A stretch of 64,000 bases of DNA from an uncultured Prevotellaceae bacterium (GCA_900322135.1 ONYP01000003.1:29438-93437); one strand, 5' to 3'. Positions 7,788 to 17,269 are shown, counted from the first letter of the stretch. The notes: generated by a model from the letters alone, not told the origin. Program-made: numbers and translations.

Positions 7788-8420
7788 TTATTTATCGACG
7801 CCTTTACTACCCTTGAACGCTTCCATTGTCTCTTGTCCACTTTGAGAGATGCCGTCGCGCTTGAGCACCTTCTTGATCGTCAACAGTATCACCTTGACAT
7901 CGGTGAGAAACGAGCAATGGTCAACATACCAGACATCAAGCTCAAATTTCCGTTCCCATGTGATGCCGTTGCGTCCGTGGCATTGGGCCCAGCCTGTAAT
8001 TCCCGGATAGACATCGTGGCGGCGGGCCTGTTCAGGAGAATAGAGCTGCAGATAGTCCACACGCAGGGGCCTCGGTCCGATGATTGCCATGTCGCCCTTG
8101 AGGACATTCAACAACTGAGGCAGTTCGTCAATGCTGGTCGACCTCACAAATCGGCCGGCTCTCGTCAGTCGCTCTCCATCGGGCAACAATTGACCGTCAG
8201 CATCACGATTGTCGTTCATGGTCTTATACTTGATAATCTTGAAGATCTTGCCTTTATAGCCGGGGCGTTCCTGCAAAAAGAACGCGCCGGCGCCCTTGTT
8301 GGCGAAATGCAGCCAGACGGTAACCACCAGCAATAAGGGAGACAGGATAATCAAAGCCACGAGGGCGATGAGAAATCCCAAGATGCGTTTTATATACTTG
8401 CGGTAGAAGTTATTCATCAT
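7788..8420 (-). CDS. Initiating sugar transferase (monotopic phosphoglycosyl transferase), copy B
   Basis: The 210-residue protein shares the architecture of copy A: membrane re-entrant segment, ANKGAGAFFLQERPG, the catalytic RSTSIDELPQL and GDMAIIGPRPL. Over the first 150 residues it is largely identical to copy A, so the pair arose by tandem duplication. Its start overlaps the stop of the upstream GT4 gene by 4 bp (ATGA type). One initiating transferase is normally enough for a polymer, so one copy may use another sugar or be redundant. Confidence 0.9.
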   Translation of the reverse strand: MMNNFYRKYIKRILGFLIALVALIILSPLLLVVTVWLHFANKGAGAFFLQERPGYKGKIFKIIKYKTMNDNRDADGQLLPDGERLTRAGRFVRSTSIDELPQLLNVLKGDMAIIGPRPLRVDYLQLYSPEQARRHDVYPGITGWAQCHGRNGITWERKFELDVWYVDHCSFLTDVKVILLTIKKVLKRDGISQSGQETMEAFKGSKGVDK

Positions 8421-9541
8421 ATTGAATCCTTTAGGATATCATGGTAGAAGTCATAGAGGCACTGGCGCACATAGCCCTGTTCAAACCTTTTTGCCACCAG
8501 TTCACGGGCATTGGCAGCCATCGCTGCCAGCGCATCGGGATGCTCTACAAACTCTTTCATGGCATGGTACAACGCATCCTGATCCTTGGGAGGAACGATG
8601 ACACCATTCTTGCCATCGATGATGATTTCCCGTGAGCCATTGATGTCGGTGACGATACAGGGAAGCCCCATCGCGCCGGCCTCAATGACGACATTGGGAA
8701 AGCCCTCACGGTAACTGGGAAACACCATCGCATCGGCATTGCTGTAGAACGGTCTCGTATCACTCTGATTGCCGACGGCCTCGATGCCGTCGCCACGGTT
8801 GATGCGGTCAAGAGTTGCCGGTGACACGGGATCCAGATTATCCTCACGCCGCCCAACGAGTACCAGCTTGACATTTTCCAACTCGCTATGCAGCCTGTCA
8901 AAAGCCGCAACCAACTCATTAATGCCCTTATCCCGCACAATGCGGCCGACAAAGACGAATGTAAAACCGCTATGGGATGGCGTCTCGCCTTGAGGCTTAT
9001 AATAATCCAGGTCAATGCCCCGCACATTGCCATAGCCGAGGACCTTGATGGGCTTGCGGGTGATGTGGTGTGAGAGCAAATCGTTTTTCACCCCTTCGCC
9101 CTCGGGAATGATGTGGGTAGCGCAGGCACATGTCAGCCAATCGGTAGCCATGAGAATGCGCCGCTTGAGGCCTGTTGCCGTGGGCCACACCAAACCGGTG
9201 AAGGTGTGAACACGCCGAGGCACCCTAGCCAGCCAACCAGCCATCATACAGACCAGTCCTGCCTTAGGCGTCATCGAGTGGACCATATCAGGGCGTTCAC
9301 GCCTCATCACCCTCCACATCTTCCACAGCGAGCGCAAGTCGTTGAGGAGGGATATGTGCCGTTCCATGGGTACAGCTATCGTGCGCACGCCTTCCTGACG
9401 CGCGACCTTGTCGAGGTCTTCACCTGGTGATGAAACGGCCACAACCTCATATTCACTAGACAGTTCCTTGAGCAAACCATTACAGAATGTGGCAAGAGAC
9501 TGCGGTATTGTAGAACTACGAATTATTTTTTTCTTTTTCAT
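8417..9541 (-). CDS. Glycosyltransferase family 4
   Basis: The start is taken at the ATG at 9541 (MKKKKIIRSS), because the 18-residue upstream extension is not typical. The product has about 374 residues with the GT-B fold: an N-terminal domain with MVHSMTPKAG, a nucleotide-binding domain with FVFVGRIVRDKGI, and the EX7E-type region FPSYREGFPNVVIEAGAMGLP (first Glu in REGFP, second in IEAGA). It would be a cytoplasmic retaining transferase adding one sugar to the lipid-linked repeat. It overlaps the downstream PGT gene by 4 bp. A gap of 137 bp to the next upstream gene shows no clear promoter. Confidence 0.88.
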   Translation of the reverse strand: MKKKKIIRSSTIPQSLATFCNGLLKELSSEYEVVAVSSPGEDLDKVARQEGVRTIAVPMERHISLLNDLRSLWKMWRVMRRERPDMVHSMTPKAGLVCMMAGWLARVPRRVHTFTGLVWPTATGLKRRILMATDWLTCACATHIIPEGEGVKNDLLSHHITRKPIKVLGYGNVRGIDLDYYKPQGETPSHSGFTFVFVGRIVRDKGINELVAAFDRLHSELENVKLVLVGRREDNLDPVSPATLDRINRGDGIEAVGNQSDTRPFYSNADAMVFPSYREGFPNVVIEAGAMGLPCIVTDINGSREIIIDGKNGVIVPPKDQDALYHAMKEFVEHPDALAAMAANARELVAKRFEQGYVRQCLYDFYHDILKDSI

Positions 9542-9678
9542 TACAAAGAGTTTATTGTCACCATTCCCCATCAATTGGAGGAAGTGTCTTCTCAACTGAA
9601 TTTTTATGGTCTGATGGTTTCCGACTCACTCGCCTTGGACTGTCGTTGCTAGGTCTCCACTCTATTGGGAGTCACACT

Positions 9679-10758
9679 TCACAGTGAATGGTATAACTCA
9701 TTATACTTGCCTACCATCATGCTGATATCATATTGAGCGGCCCTGGCCTGGCAGCGTTCAGCAACTTTCCGGTATTCATCTGGATGTTCACACAACCATT
9801 GTATCTTTTTTGCAAGTTCCTTATCATCGCCATGAGGGAACAACACACCAGCCCCCGTCACGGTATCACGCAGGCCGTCAACATCGCTGGCAATGAACGG
9901 GCGTCCTGATGCCATGCCCTCGATACTTGAAAGAGAAAGACCCTCCCAGTGTGATGAGAGTATTAAGATATCGCTCTGCTCCATGATGTCAGGCACATCC
10001 ATCCTCACGCCCAAGAACGAGACACGGTCGTCGAGCTCCAATTGGGAGCACAATGCCTTGACCGAGGTCGCCACCTCCTTGGGGCCACCGCCCACAAGCT
10101 GCAGGCTATATTGTTCGGGCAAATGTGTCATCGCCCTTAGCACGGTGGCATGGTCCTTCTCGATTCTCAACGCAGCCACCATCGTGATGACAAAACGCTG
10201 CTGACCCGAGATATCCTTGACTGGTCTCATGAATCGCTTGGTATCCACACCGTTACTGATGGTGCACACATTGGCCTTTTTCCCGATATAATCCTCGAGG
10301 TTGCGCTGGGCCTTGGGGGCAATGCACACAATAGCATCATACTTGCCATACATCCAATTGTCGAGAGGTTTCAACCACCATTTAGAGCGTCTGCGATTAG
10401 TGGTGCTGTGTTCGGTGGTCACCAGTTTGGTTTTGGACTTACCCGTAAACACGCGTGACAAGGGCACAAAGAGCTGGCACGCGGTATTGTGGGTGTGGAT
10501 AATGTCATAATCGGAATGCGCAAAGAATTTCCTGAACCTTGAAATGTTGCGCCAATTATAGACATTATTTTTCATCGACAAGGCATGCACCTTGATGCCT
10601 GCCTGTTCGATTTTCTCCTTAAACGGTGTTTGCGTACCATTAATCAGCAACAAATCCACCTGATTGTCGCCCTTGTCACGCAATAGGGGCAAGAGGTCGA
10701 CCATCAATCGTTCGGCCCCACCGGTATATAAAGATGTTATGACATGAAGGATTTTCAT
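9679..10758 (-). CDS. Glycosyltransferase family 4 (paralogue of 11393-12478)
   Basis: The 359-residue GT-B enzyme begins MKILHVITSLYTGGAERL, the hallmark of GT4 capsular transferases, with THNTACQLFVPL in the acceptor domain and LSSHWEGLSLSSIEGMASGRP as the EX7E-type nucleotide-sugar site. It is close to the protein at 11393-12478 along its whole length, down to shared TTEHSTTNRRRS/TTEHNTTNRRRS and SIEGMASGRPF segments. The two therefore represent a duplication around the intervening acetyltransferase gene. It would add a sugar to the growing repeat unit in the cytoplasm. Confidence 0.88.
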   Translation of the reverse strand: MKILHVITSLYTGGAERLMVDLLPLLRDKGDNQVDLLLINGTQTPFKEKIEQAGIKVHALSMKNNVYNWRNISRFRKFFAHSDYDIIHTHNTACQLFVPLSRVFTGKSKTKLVTTEHSTTNRRRSKWWLKPLDNWMYGKYDAIVCIAPKAQRNLEDYIGKKANVCTISNGVDTKRFMRPVKDISGQQRFVITMVAALRIEKDHATVLRAMTHLPEQYSLQLVGGGPKEVATSVKALCSQLELDDRVSFLGVRMDVPDIMEQSDILILSSHWEGLSLSSIEGMASGRPFIASDVDGLRDTVTGAGVLFPHGDDKELAKKIQWLCEHPDEYRKVAERCQARAAQYDISMMVGKYNELYHSL

Positions 10759-10804
10759 CTTGAGGGGGTGTGTTGTGTGTACTGCTTGGTGCTGGGGTGG
10801 AGCG

Positions 10805-11374
10805 TCAAACAGGGTAAACGATGTATTTCTCAGTTGGTGAGCTGTCGCGCGTAATGATCTGACCAGGATTTCCGATGACTATCGAATTATCAGGGACATC
10901 AAAGTTCACAAACGCCCCGGGAGCAATCAGCACATTGTCGCCAATATGGGCATTGCCTATAATCACGGCATTGGCATTCATACACACATTGTTACCGATT
11001 GTCGGGAAACCGGCCCGCTTGCCCTGGGCGTTGCCGATGAGACAGCCTTGAGAGATATTGAAATTATCACCTATCACAGCACTGGGATTCACAACGATGT
11101 GACCGAAATGCACTATTCGCAACCCACGCCCGATGCGCGTGCCCGCGGGTATCTGGATGTGGGTGATGATTTTTGTCGCATGAAGGAAAACGCTCCAAAA
11201 CGCACGACTCATCCTGTTGCGTGCCATAGAAGCGTGACGAAAGAAAAAAATGTAGGTGTAGCCAGGAACACAAAACAAATATTTGAGCCTGACCTTCAAC
11301 TTTTTATTTCCGTTACCCTCATATCGATAGAGGTCTTCGTTAAGTGTCTTATTGAATAGCAATCCCATTATCAA
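10805..11374 (-). CDS. Serine acetyltransferase-like LbH O-acetyltransferase
   Basis: The 189-residue protein has an N-terminal helical segment with a YTYIFFFRHA hydrophobic stretch, then a left-handed beta-helix with hexapeptide repeats (IPAGTRIGRGLRI, IGNNVCMNANAVIIGNAHI, IGDNVLIAPGAFV). The catalytic His is probably in GLRIVHFGHIVV. The family acetylates serine or sugar hydroxyls with acetyl-CoA. It sits between two paralogous GT4 genes, so O-acetylation of the polymer or its precursor is likely. The downstream GT4 gene starts 46 bp below its stop. Confidence 0.82.
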   Translation of the reverse strand: MIMGLLFNKTLNEDLYRYEGNGNKKLKVRLKYLFCVPGYTYIFFFRHASMARNRMSRAFWSVFLHATKIITHIQIPAGTRIGRGLRIVHFGHIVVNPSAVIGDNFNISQGCLIGNAQGKRAGFPTIGNNVCMNANAVIIGNAHIGDNVLIAPGAFVNFDVPDNSIVIGNPGQIITRDSSPTEKYIVYPV

Positions 11375-11392
11375 GAGTCAAGTATTACACAA

Positions 11393-12478
11393 TTATTTAA
11401 ACAATGACCTGTAGAGTTTGTCATATCCGTCGGCCATGAGACTGATGTCATAACGCTTGGCATGCTCTTGACATGCCAGTGCCACCTCCTTGTAGCGGGC
11501 GGGGTTCTCACACAGTTCTTGAATAGCCCGTGCCAGAGCCTCGTCGTCACCCTGAGGGAACAAGACGCCTGCGCCAGCCACAACATCACGCAGGCCCTCT
11601 ACATCACTGGCGACAAACGGCCGCCCTGAAGCCATGCCCTCGATACTTGAGAGGGAAAGCCCCTCCCAATGTGACGAAAGTACTATCACATCACTCCTGT
11701 CCAGGATATCAGACACATCGGAACGCATGCCCATAAACGATACCCGCTGGTCCAAGCCCAGATCGCTGCACAGGTTCTTCATCTCCTGCTCAGTTTCTCC
11801 ACGCCCCACCAGTTGCAGCGAGAACTTGTCGGGAAGGCGCGACAATGCCTTAATGAGCGTCGCATGATCCTTTTGAGGCCTGAAACCGGCAACCATGGAT
11901 ATGGCAAAGCGTTCCTGTCGGTCAATATTCTTGACCGGCTTGATGAATTTATTGATGTTCACGCCATTATAAATAGTGCATATCGCAGAGTTGTGCCCGA
12001 TGTGTTGCTCAAGGTTCTTGCTGGTCTGGTCAGCGATACAGATTATAGCATCATAGCGGTTGTACATCCACCGGTCAATAGGCTTGTACCATCCCATCGA
12101 GCGGCGCCGATTGGTGGTATTGTGTTCGGTCGTCACCAGTTTGGCATTGGCATGGCTCAGTAACTTGGCTATCGGTGTATAGAATTGGCAGGCCGTGTTA
12201 TGGGTGTGGACAATATCGTATTTCTTGACATACTTCATCAGTCTCACGATATTCCACGGACCATAGGTGGCCCACTTATCCTCAATGTCGCCAGGGTGGG
12301 TCAATTCAAACAATGGAATTCCGGTTGCCGCCCACTCCTCCTTGAGTGGTGCGTCGGCACCATTAAAGAGCAGCAGCCCCATCTCGTGGCCGCGGTCCTT
12401 CAACAGCGGCAACAGGTCCACCATCAATCGTTCGGCACCGCCAGTGTCCAAACTCGTAATAACATGAAGTACCTTCAT
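11393..12478 (-). CDS. Glycosyltransferase family 4 (paralogue of 9679-10758)
   Basis: The 361-residue GT-B protein has MKVLHVITSLDTGGAERL at the N terminus, VHTHNTACQFYTPI, ISMVAGFRPQKDHATLI in the C-terminal domain, and the EX7E-type site LSSHWEGLSLSSIEGMASGRP. It closely resembles the GT4 enzyme at 9679-10758. It sits 12 bp downstream of a GT2 gene and 18 bp upstream of the LbH acetyltransferase. Donor and acceptor cannot be told from the sequence. Confidence 0.88.
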   Translation of the reverse strand: MKVLHVITSLDTGGAERLMVDLLPLLKDRGHEMGLLLFNGADAPLKEEWAATGIPLFELTHPGDIEDKWATYGPWNIVRLMKYVKKYDIVHTHNTACQFYTPIAKLLSHANAKLVTTEHNTTNRRRSMGWYKPIDRWMYNRYDAIICIADQTSKNLEQHIGHNSAICTIYNGVNINKFIKPVKNIDRQERFAISMVAGFRPQKDHATLIKALSRLPDKFSLQLVGRGETEQEMKNLCSDLGLDQRVSFMGMRSDVSDILDRSDVIVLSSHWEGLSLSSIEGMASGRPFVASDVEGLRDVVAGAGVLFPQGDDEALARAIQELCENPARYKEVALACQEHAKRYDISLMADGYDKLYRSLFK

Positions 12479-12490
12479 TGTGCCAAACGG

Positions 12491-13510
12491 TCAGTTCTGG
12501 GGGAAAAGACTCCTCACTGAACGGATTGCCCGATAAACCGGTCGAAGCATTATCATCATCCCCGGGTGTTCAAACAAAAATTCATAGAATCGCTGTTTAT
12601 TTCCACCCTCATAGATTTTGGGGATTGACAGTTTCTTGATTTCCTCACGATGACGCTTAATCTCATTGAGGTTCTTGTTGCTCAACATCAGTCGAGTAAT
12701 CAAATTGCCGAAATAAAACGCCTGCCTCTCTCCTATTCTGTTGCTGATGGCTTCACTCTGTCCCTGCTTGCACTCGTCCATAAACTTTATAGCCGTCAAG
12801 ATGTCATCGCATCCACGGTTAAGACGCTCAGGGTCAATCATGTTGGTGGCCGATGAGCCGCGCAGGATATAGAAATAGACCCTGGCTTGGGTCAATCCCA
12901 CCTTGGCGTCACTCAAGAAAATAGGCAGCACAAACACCACATCCTCCAAGAAGGACAATGGGGTAAAGCGTCTATCTATCAGCAGTTCCCTTTTAAAAAT
13001 GAACCGAAAACATGTTCCAAAATGGTTGTCAAGTATGTATTCCTTTGCAGAGCCCTCCCATACAATCCTTCTCAAAACTGGTTTAACAGTCATGTTTTCG
13101 TTCCATTCATCCTCTTTTACAATCTCTGCCTCAAACGAGAGGATATCGTAATCCTTGTCGATAGCCATCTCGAGCATGCGCGCATAGCCATTGTCGGCAA
13201 GGGCGTCATCAGGGTCAAAGAACACGATCCACTCCCCACGGGCCACATCCAGTCCGCTGTTGCGGGCCTCGGCAGCACCAGCATTCACCTTCTTGTCGAT
13301 AACCACGACATTGTCGGGATAGCGCTGCTGGAAAGCATTGAGTTTACCGATGGTGCCATCGGTGCTGGCATCATTGATGAGGATGATCTCATAATCGGAA
13401 CGCCCGTCCCACTGCAGTTCAAGACAGCGGAAAGTGCGGTCGAGATAAGGCTCCACATTGTAGCAGGGCACGATGACCGACAGGCTGACGGGGTGTTGGT
13501 TGTCTTGCAT
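12491..13510 (-). CDS. Glycosyltransferase family 2
   Basis: The 339-residue enzyme has a GT-A fold at the N terminus: VSLSVIVPCYNVEPYLDRT, ILINDASTDGTIGKL for nucleotide binding, NSGLDVARGEWIVFFDPDDA with the DxD-equivalent metal site (FDPDD), and SFLEDVVFV for the catalytic ED motif. The C-terminal half is helical and ends in a basic amphipathic stretch (MLRPVYRAIRSVRSLF) suited to membrane association. It would add a sugar by inversion. It is 12 bp upstream of a GT4 gene and 24 bp downstream of an LbH acetyltransferase. Confidence 0.88.
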   Translation of the reverse strand: MQDNQHPVSLSVIVPCYNVEPYLDRTFRCLELQWDGRSDYEIILINDASTDGTIGKLNAFQQRYPDNVVVIDKKVNAGAAEARNSGLDVARGEWIVFFDPDDALADNGYARMLEMAIDKDYDILSFEAEIVKEDEWNENMTVKPVLRRIVWEGSAKEYILDNHFGTCFRFIFKRELLIDRRFTPLSFLEDVVFVLPIFLSDAKVGLTQARVYFYILRGSSATNMIDPERLNRGCDDILTAIKFMDECKQGQSEAISNRIGERQAFYFGNLITRLMLSNKNLNEIKRHREEIKKLSIPKIYEGGNKQRFYEFLFEHPGMMIMLRPVYRAIRSVRSLFPQN

Positions 13511-13534
13511 AGTAGTCGTTGGATGATTCAGGTT

Positions 13535-14143
13535 TTACTCGTTGACGGGCGGGTCATGGCGCTTCACGATTGTAGCGGCAGGAGAGCACACGGTGCAGTT
13601 ATCCGGCACATCATGCACCACGATAGCGTTGGCACCAATGCGCACATTATTGCCGACCTTCACATTACCTATCACGACGGCCCCCACCCCAATGGTCACA
13701 TTGTTGCCGATGGTGGGGCAATCGTTACCTTTATACCCGAGCGTCACGCGCTGGTTAATCCAGCAATTCTCGCCTATCTCACGAGCGCTAAGGTCAGTGC
13801 AGTAGCCGTGCTGGATAAACAGGCCGCCGCCCAGTTTTTCACGCGGCACATCAAAGCCCAAAAGGATGGCGCCGTGTGGCATAGTATGCTTGATAAAGTA
13901 TCGCTTCCTGCCAATGCGGTAGAGAAACAAACTCCTGAATTCAGAGCCTCCATCATCTACAAGCTCAGACAACAGATAATAAATGCGCCTGTTGCCGGGC
14001 AGGCATCCGTTGTGCACCTTGCAGAAACGGTCCAAGTCCATATCGATTTTCTCGCGTTGCGACGAGAATTTATAGGCTAACAGCCATATCCATGACAGTG
14101 GCATGAACAGGGCCATCCTGACTTTAGTCCTTGCTGAAATCAT
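13535..14143 (-). CDS. Serine acetyltransferase-like LbH O-acetyltransferase
   Basis: The 202-residue protein has an N-terminal hydrophobic helix (MALFMPLSWIWLLAYKF), then a left-handed beta-helix: GLFIQHGYCTDL with the probable catalytic His, IGENCWINQRVTLGYKG, IGNNVTIGVGAVVIG, VRIGANAIVVHDVPDN. This is typical of sugar or serine acetyltransferases in polysaccharide loci. It is distinct from the other LbH enzyme at 10805-11374. It lies between the GT2 gene and a run of three acyltransferase-3 genes. Confidence 0.82.
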   Translation of the reverse strand: MISARTKVRMALFMPLSWIWLLAYKFSSQREKIDMDLDRFCKVHNGCLPGNRRIYYLLSELVDDGGSEFRSLFLYRIGRKRYFIKHTMPHGAILLGFDVPREKLGGGLFIQHGYCTDLSAREIGENCWINQRVTLGYKGNDCPTIGNNVTIGVGAVVIGNVKVGNNVRIGANAIVVHDVPDNCTVCSPAATIVKRHDPPVNE

Positions 14144-14180
14144 AACAATTTAAACTATTGCATTTAACACCGCCTGCCGT

Positions 14181-15182
14181 TCATCCTATCTTGATGACAT
14201 CCTTCTGGGCCGTGACATGAGGCATGAACCTGCGCATGAACAGAATCAGCAGATGGCATACCGGCAGCGTCACAGCCAGCAAAACCGCCATCAGGTACTC
14301 TCCTTGGAACCATCGGCGCATGAAGTAGGCAGCAATCGTAATCACCACCTGCTGGGTACACAGGATGATAATGGAATAGCGACCCCAAAACGAGACAAGC
14401 GGCAGACGCTTGAGGAATTTAGAGACGATGAGCACCATCATCGTGCCCGCGATGCCGCACAAGTAGACCTGCAGAGGACTTACAGTGGCGGGAAAACGGT
14501 TTTCAATCCAGATGAACGGGATGGCAAGGAACCCTACAATCAGCACACATGCCACCAGCAGCAAGCCATCTCTCAACGGATGAAGAGGTGCTGCCATGAA
14601 TCCCGTGTGGCGGAATAACCAGTAGCCGAAAGCGAAGAACGGCAGTGCTGACATTGCCGTGTCGAGATAGAAAGGCAACAGGGTGCGGCTGGCACCCAGA
14701 CCAAGCCCGACAAAGCCGAGGGCAACAGAAATGATGAGTACAATTGCAGTCTGATACTTGGCCGAAATGGCCTTTGCCAACAAGTGAATCAGATAAAAAA
14801 CCAGATTCACCTCAAACAGGCACAGCAGGAACCATATCGCATTATTGAACGGGATATAGCGGTCATTAATCACCGAGGCCACAGCCGATTGATGCTTCAG
14901 GCCCGCTTCGGGCAATACCGAAGTCACCAAAAAGAAGAACAGGAAAGGAATGAGCAGCTTGTTGATCTTGCGTTTCAAGAACCCGCCAAAGTTCTCATAC
15001 AACTTAAAGAACAAGCCCGACAAGATGAAATATAACGGCATCTTGAATGAGGTGGCCTGCAATTCAAGCGAATAGGAACACCATGCTGCTATGGCTGCAT
15101 GGTTGATAACGACAAGAAGGATGCAAAACCCCTTTGCCAAATCAACCCACCCAATTCTTTTACTGTCGGCCATTTGCAACAT
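14181..15182 (-). CDS. Acyltransferase family 3 membrane protein (O-acyltransferase), tandem copy 1
   Basis: The 333-residue integral membrane protein has about ten hydrophobic segments and the family's N-terminal signature SKRIGWVDLAKGFCILLVVINHA, whose His is the expected catalytic residue, followed by PLYFILSGLFFK. It would transfer acetyl or another acyl group to sugar hydroxyls across the inner membrane. A second ATG at 15173 gives a product that lines up better with the paralogue at 15235-16233. The two genes are near-duplicates, separated by 52 bp. Confidence 0.88.
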   Translation of the reverse strand: MLQMADSKRIGWVDLAKGFCILLVVINHAAIAAWCSYSLELQATSFKMPLYFILSGLFFKLYENFGGFLKRKINKLLIPFLFFFLVTSVLPEAGLKHQSAVASVINDRYIPFNNAIWFLLCLFEVNLVFYLIHLLAKAISAKYQTAIVLIISVALGFVGLGLGASRTLLPFYLDTAMSALPFFAFGYWLFRHTGFMAAPLHPLRDGLLLVACVLIVGFLAIPFIWIENRFPATVSPLQVYLCGIAGTMMVLIVSKFLKRLPLVSFWGRYSIIILCTQQVVITIAAYFMRRWFQGEYLMAVLLAVTLPVCHLLILFMRRFMPHVTAQKDVIKIG

Positions 15183-15234
15183 TCATTTTACTCTCGGGAA
15201 ATACCAAGCTGTGTATATCCCATTCCCGCATGAG

Positions 15235-16233
15235 TCAGATTCTAATGACATCCCGTTGTGCAGTCACATGGGGCATATACCTGCGCATGAACAGAATCAG
15301 CAGGTGACAAACGGCCAATGTGGCTACCAGCACCGCCAAAACCTGCCAACCGCCAGTAAGCCATCGCCTCGTGAAATGGGAAACAACCGTGATAACCACT
15401 TGATGGGTACACAAGATAATAATGGAGTAGCGTCCCCAAAACGAGATAAGCGGCAAGCGGCGGATAAACTTTGAAAGTATCAGCACCATCATCGTGCCCG
15501 CTATACCCGTCAAGTAAACCAGCAAGAGCGTGGCATCGTCAGGGAAATCATTGTTGGCCCATATCGTCGGCACAGCCAGGAACCATACCACAAGGGCGCA
15601 TGCTGCCATTGTCAGGCCCTCACGCAACGGGTTAACAGGTGCTGGCATGAACCCCGTGTGGCGAAATAGCCAGTAACCGAAAGCAAACAACGGCAGGGCC
15701 GACAGGGCTGTGTCGAAGTAGAACGGTAAACGGATGTGCAACGCACCCAACCCGAGGCCGACAAAACCCAATATTGTGGCCATTGTCAAGACAATCGCCG
15801 TCTGGTAGCGGGAAGCGACGGCCTTAGCCACCAGATGCACAAGGTAGAAAACCACATTCACCACAAACAGGCACAATAGGAACCATATCGGGTTGTTATA
15901 GTAGATTGTGCGTTCCTGAAAGAAATCAGTCAAGGCCGACCGATGCTCCAAAACCGCACACGGCAGTATCGAAGTCACAATAAAGAAGAACAGGAATGGA
16001 ATGAGCAGTTTATTGATCTTGCGCTTGAGAAAACCGCCGAAATTCTCATACTGCTTGAAAAACAAGCCCGACAGCACAAAGTAAAGCGGCATTCTGAAAG
16101 CCCTACCCTGCAGTTCCAACGGGTAATCGAAACTCTTGTTCACCCACAGGAATACATGGTTGACGACGACCAGCAGGATACAGAATCCCTTGGCTAAGTC
16201 AACCCACCCTATTCTTTTGCTTTCAGTGACCAT
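15235..16233 (-). CDS. Acyltransferase family 3 membrane protein, tandem copy 2
   Basis: The 332-residue polytopic membrane protein has the same layout as its neighbour: SKRIGWVDLAKGFCILLVVVNHV, a cytoplasmic FGGFLKRKINKLLIPF segment, repeated hydrophobic helices, and RYSIIILCTHQVVIT near the end. It is very similar to 14181-15182, so the two arose by tandem duplication and may acylate different positions. Its start overlaps the end of the upstream acyltransferase gene by 11 bp, which points to translational coupling. Confidence 0.88.
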   Translation of the reverse strand: MVTESKRIGWVDLAKGFCILLVVVNHVFLWVNKSFDYPLELQGRAFRMPLYFVLSGLFFKQYENFGGFLKRKINKLLIPFLFFFIVTSILPCAVLEHRSALTDFFQERTIYYNNPIWFLLCLFVVNVVFYLVHLVAKAVASRYQTAIVLTMATILGFVGLGLGALHIRLPFYFDTALSALPLFAFGYWLFRHTGFMPAPVNPLREGLTMAACALVVWFLAVPTIWANNDFPDDATLLLVYLTGIAGTMMVLILSKFIRRLPLISFWGRYSIIILCTHQVVITVVSHFTRRWLTGGWQVLAVLVATLAVCHLLILFMRRYMPHVTAQRDVIRI

Positions 16234-17269
16234 TAGATTTAGTCAATGCAAGGGTTATGCGGTCAACGATGGTTTTAATCAACCACGATGAGATAAAAGT
16301 AATCAGCATGGTCCATAGCACCACCAAGTTGATGTCCTTGAAAATCGTGATTGCGGGTTGGTAGAACCAACTTACACACGCGGTGAAGAACAAGGCGTGA
16401 AAGAACCACATGTACACACTGATATCACCAATCTTCTTTAATAAACGGCGTAATGGTCCCAATTTGCACTTGTTGAACAGGATTACGACTGCACCGATTA
16501 GTACCGGTACATAGAAAAAATCAAGCTGAAAGCCCATTACCAGTAACCGTTTCCCTGTCAACAGCAGCACAATGACTATCGTCAATATTGAGAGCAAGCC
16601 GACAAGCCATGCCGGGTACTTGCCGATGTGTAATCGCTCGTAGTACCTCTCCTGGGAGAACAACAGGCCCAACACAGCAACGGGCGTATAGCGCAGGCAA
16701 TTATACACAGCCTTGTGTGCGCACTCACCCATCATGTCGGCCAGATATCGATGCACCACAGCCTCGATGGCATAGGAGACGACACAAATCAACAGTGCGT
16801 TGATAACTGGATATCGCTTTATCGCCTTAGACACCCAAGGCAAGACAATCATTAAGTAGATATAATAATAGATAAACCAATTGAAATAATTGAGATTACC
16901 TTTCAGACCAACGAGGTTGCACAAGAAATTGCCAATGCCCCTTTCCTTAATCTCGTCCAAAGCAAAGGGGACGGTGAACAGGAACAATATCACATAATAG
17001 GGCAAGAGCATCTTCCAGATGTGTTTAATGCCATACCTCCAATCCTTGGTTTTGGAAAACGCATAGCCATAACCCACCATAAAGGCGAAGATGCCAATGC
17101 ACAGATTGAACCCTATACCCAACTTGTCCAATGACAAGTGCCAATCCAATGTGGCGCCATAATAGTAGCCCACATTATAGCAATGCAGACACATCATGAG
17201 AATCATGCCGATTCCCTTGATGATACTTGTCATGCTCTTGTCAAAACACAGGGTTCCCTTGTTCATCAC
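16223..17269 (-). CDS. Acyltransferase family 3 membrane protein (divergent)
   Basis: The 348-residue polytopic membrane protein begins with SIIKGIGMILMMCLHCYNVG, a variant of the family start in which the catalytic His follows MMCL, then GFNLCIGIFAFMVGYGYAF and a helical C-terminal half with ISVYMWFFHALFF. It belongs to the same fold as its neighbours but is not a close copy of them; it more closely resembles the acyltransferase at 24919-25911 (both share a GYGYAxK/S segment and SxYMWFxHAxFF). The likely role is O-acylation of the polymer or a lipid-linked intermediate. Confidence 0.82.
   Translation of the reverse strand: MMNKGTLCFDKSMTSIIKGIGMILMMCLHCYNVGYYYGATLDWHLSLDKLGIGFNLCIGIFAFMVGYGYAFSKTKDWRYGIKHIWKMLLPYYVILFLFTVPFALDEIKERGIGNFLCNLVGLKGNLNYFNWFIYYYIYLMIVLPWVSKAIKRYPVINALLICVVSYAIEAVVHRYLADMMGECAHKAVYNCLRYTPVAVLGLLFSQERYYERLHIGKYPAWLVGLLSILTIVIVLLLTGKRLLVMGFQLDFFYVPVLIGAVVILFNKCKLGPLRRLLKKIGDISVYMWFFHALFFTACVSWFYQPAITIFKDINLVVLWTMLITFISSWLIKTIVDRITLALTKSNGH

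Noticed and set aside
12887-14080. 397-residue plus-strand open frame across a GT2/acetyltransferase boundary
   Set aside because: It crosses two well-supported minus-strand genes and the gap between them, and its translation has no domain features.
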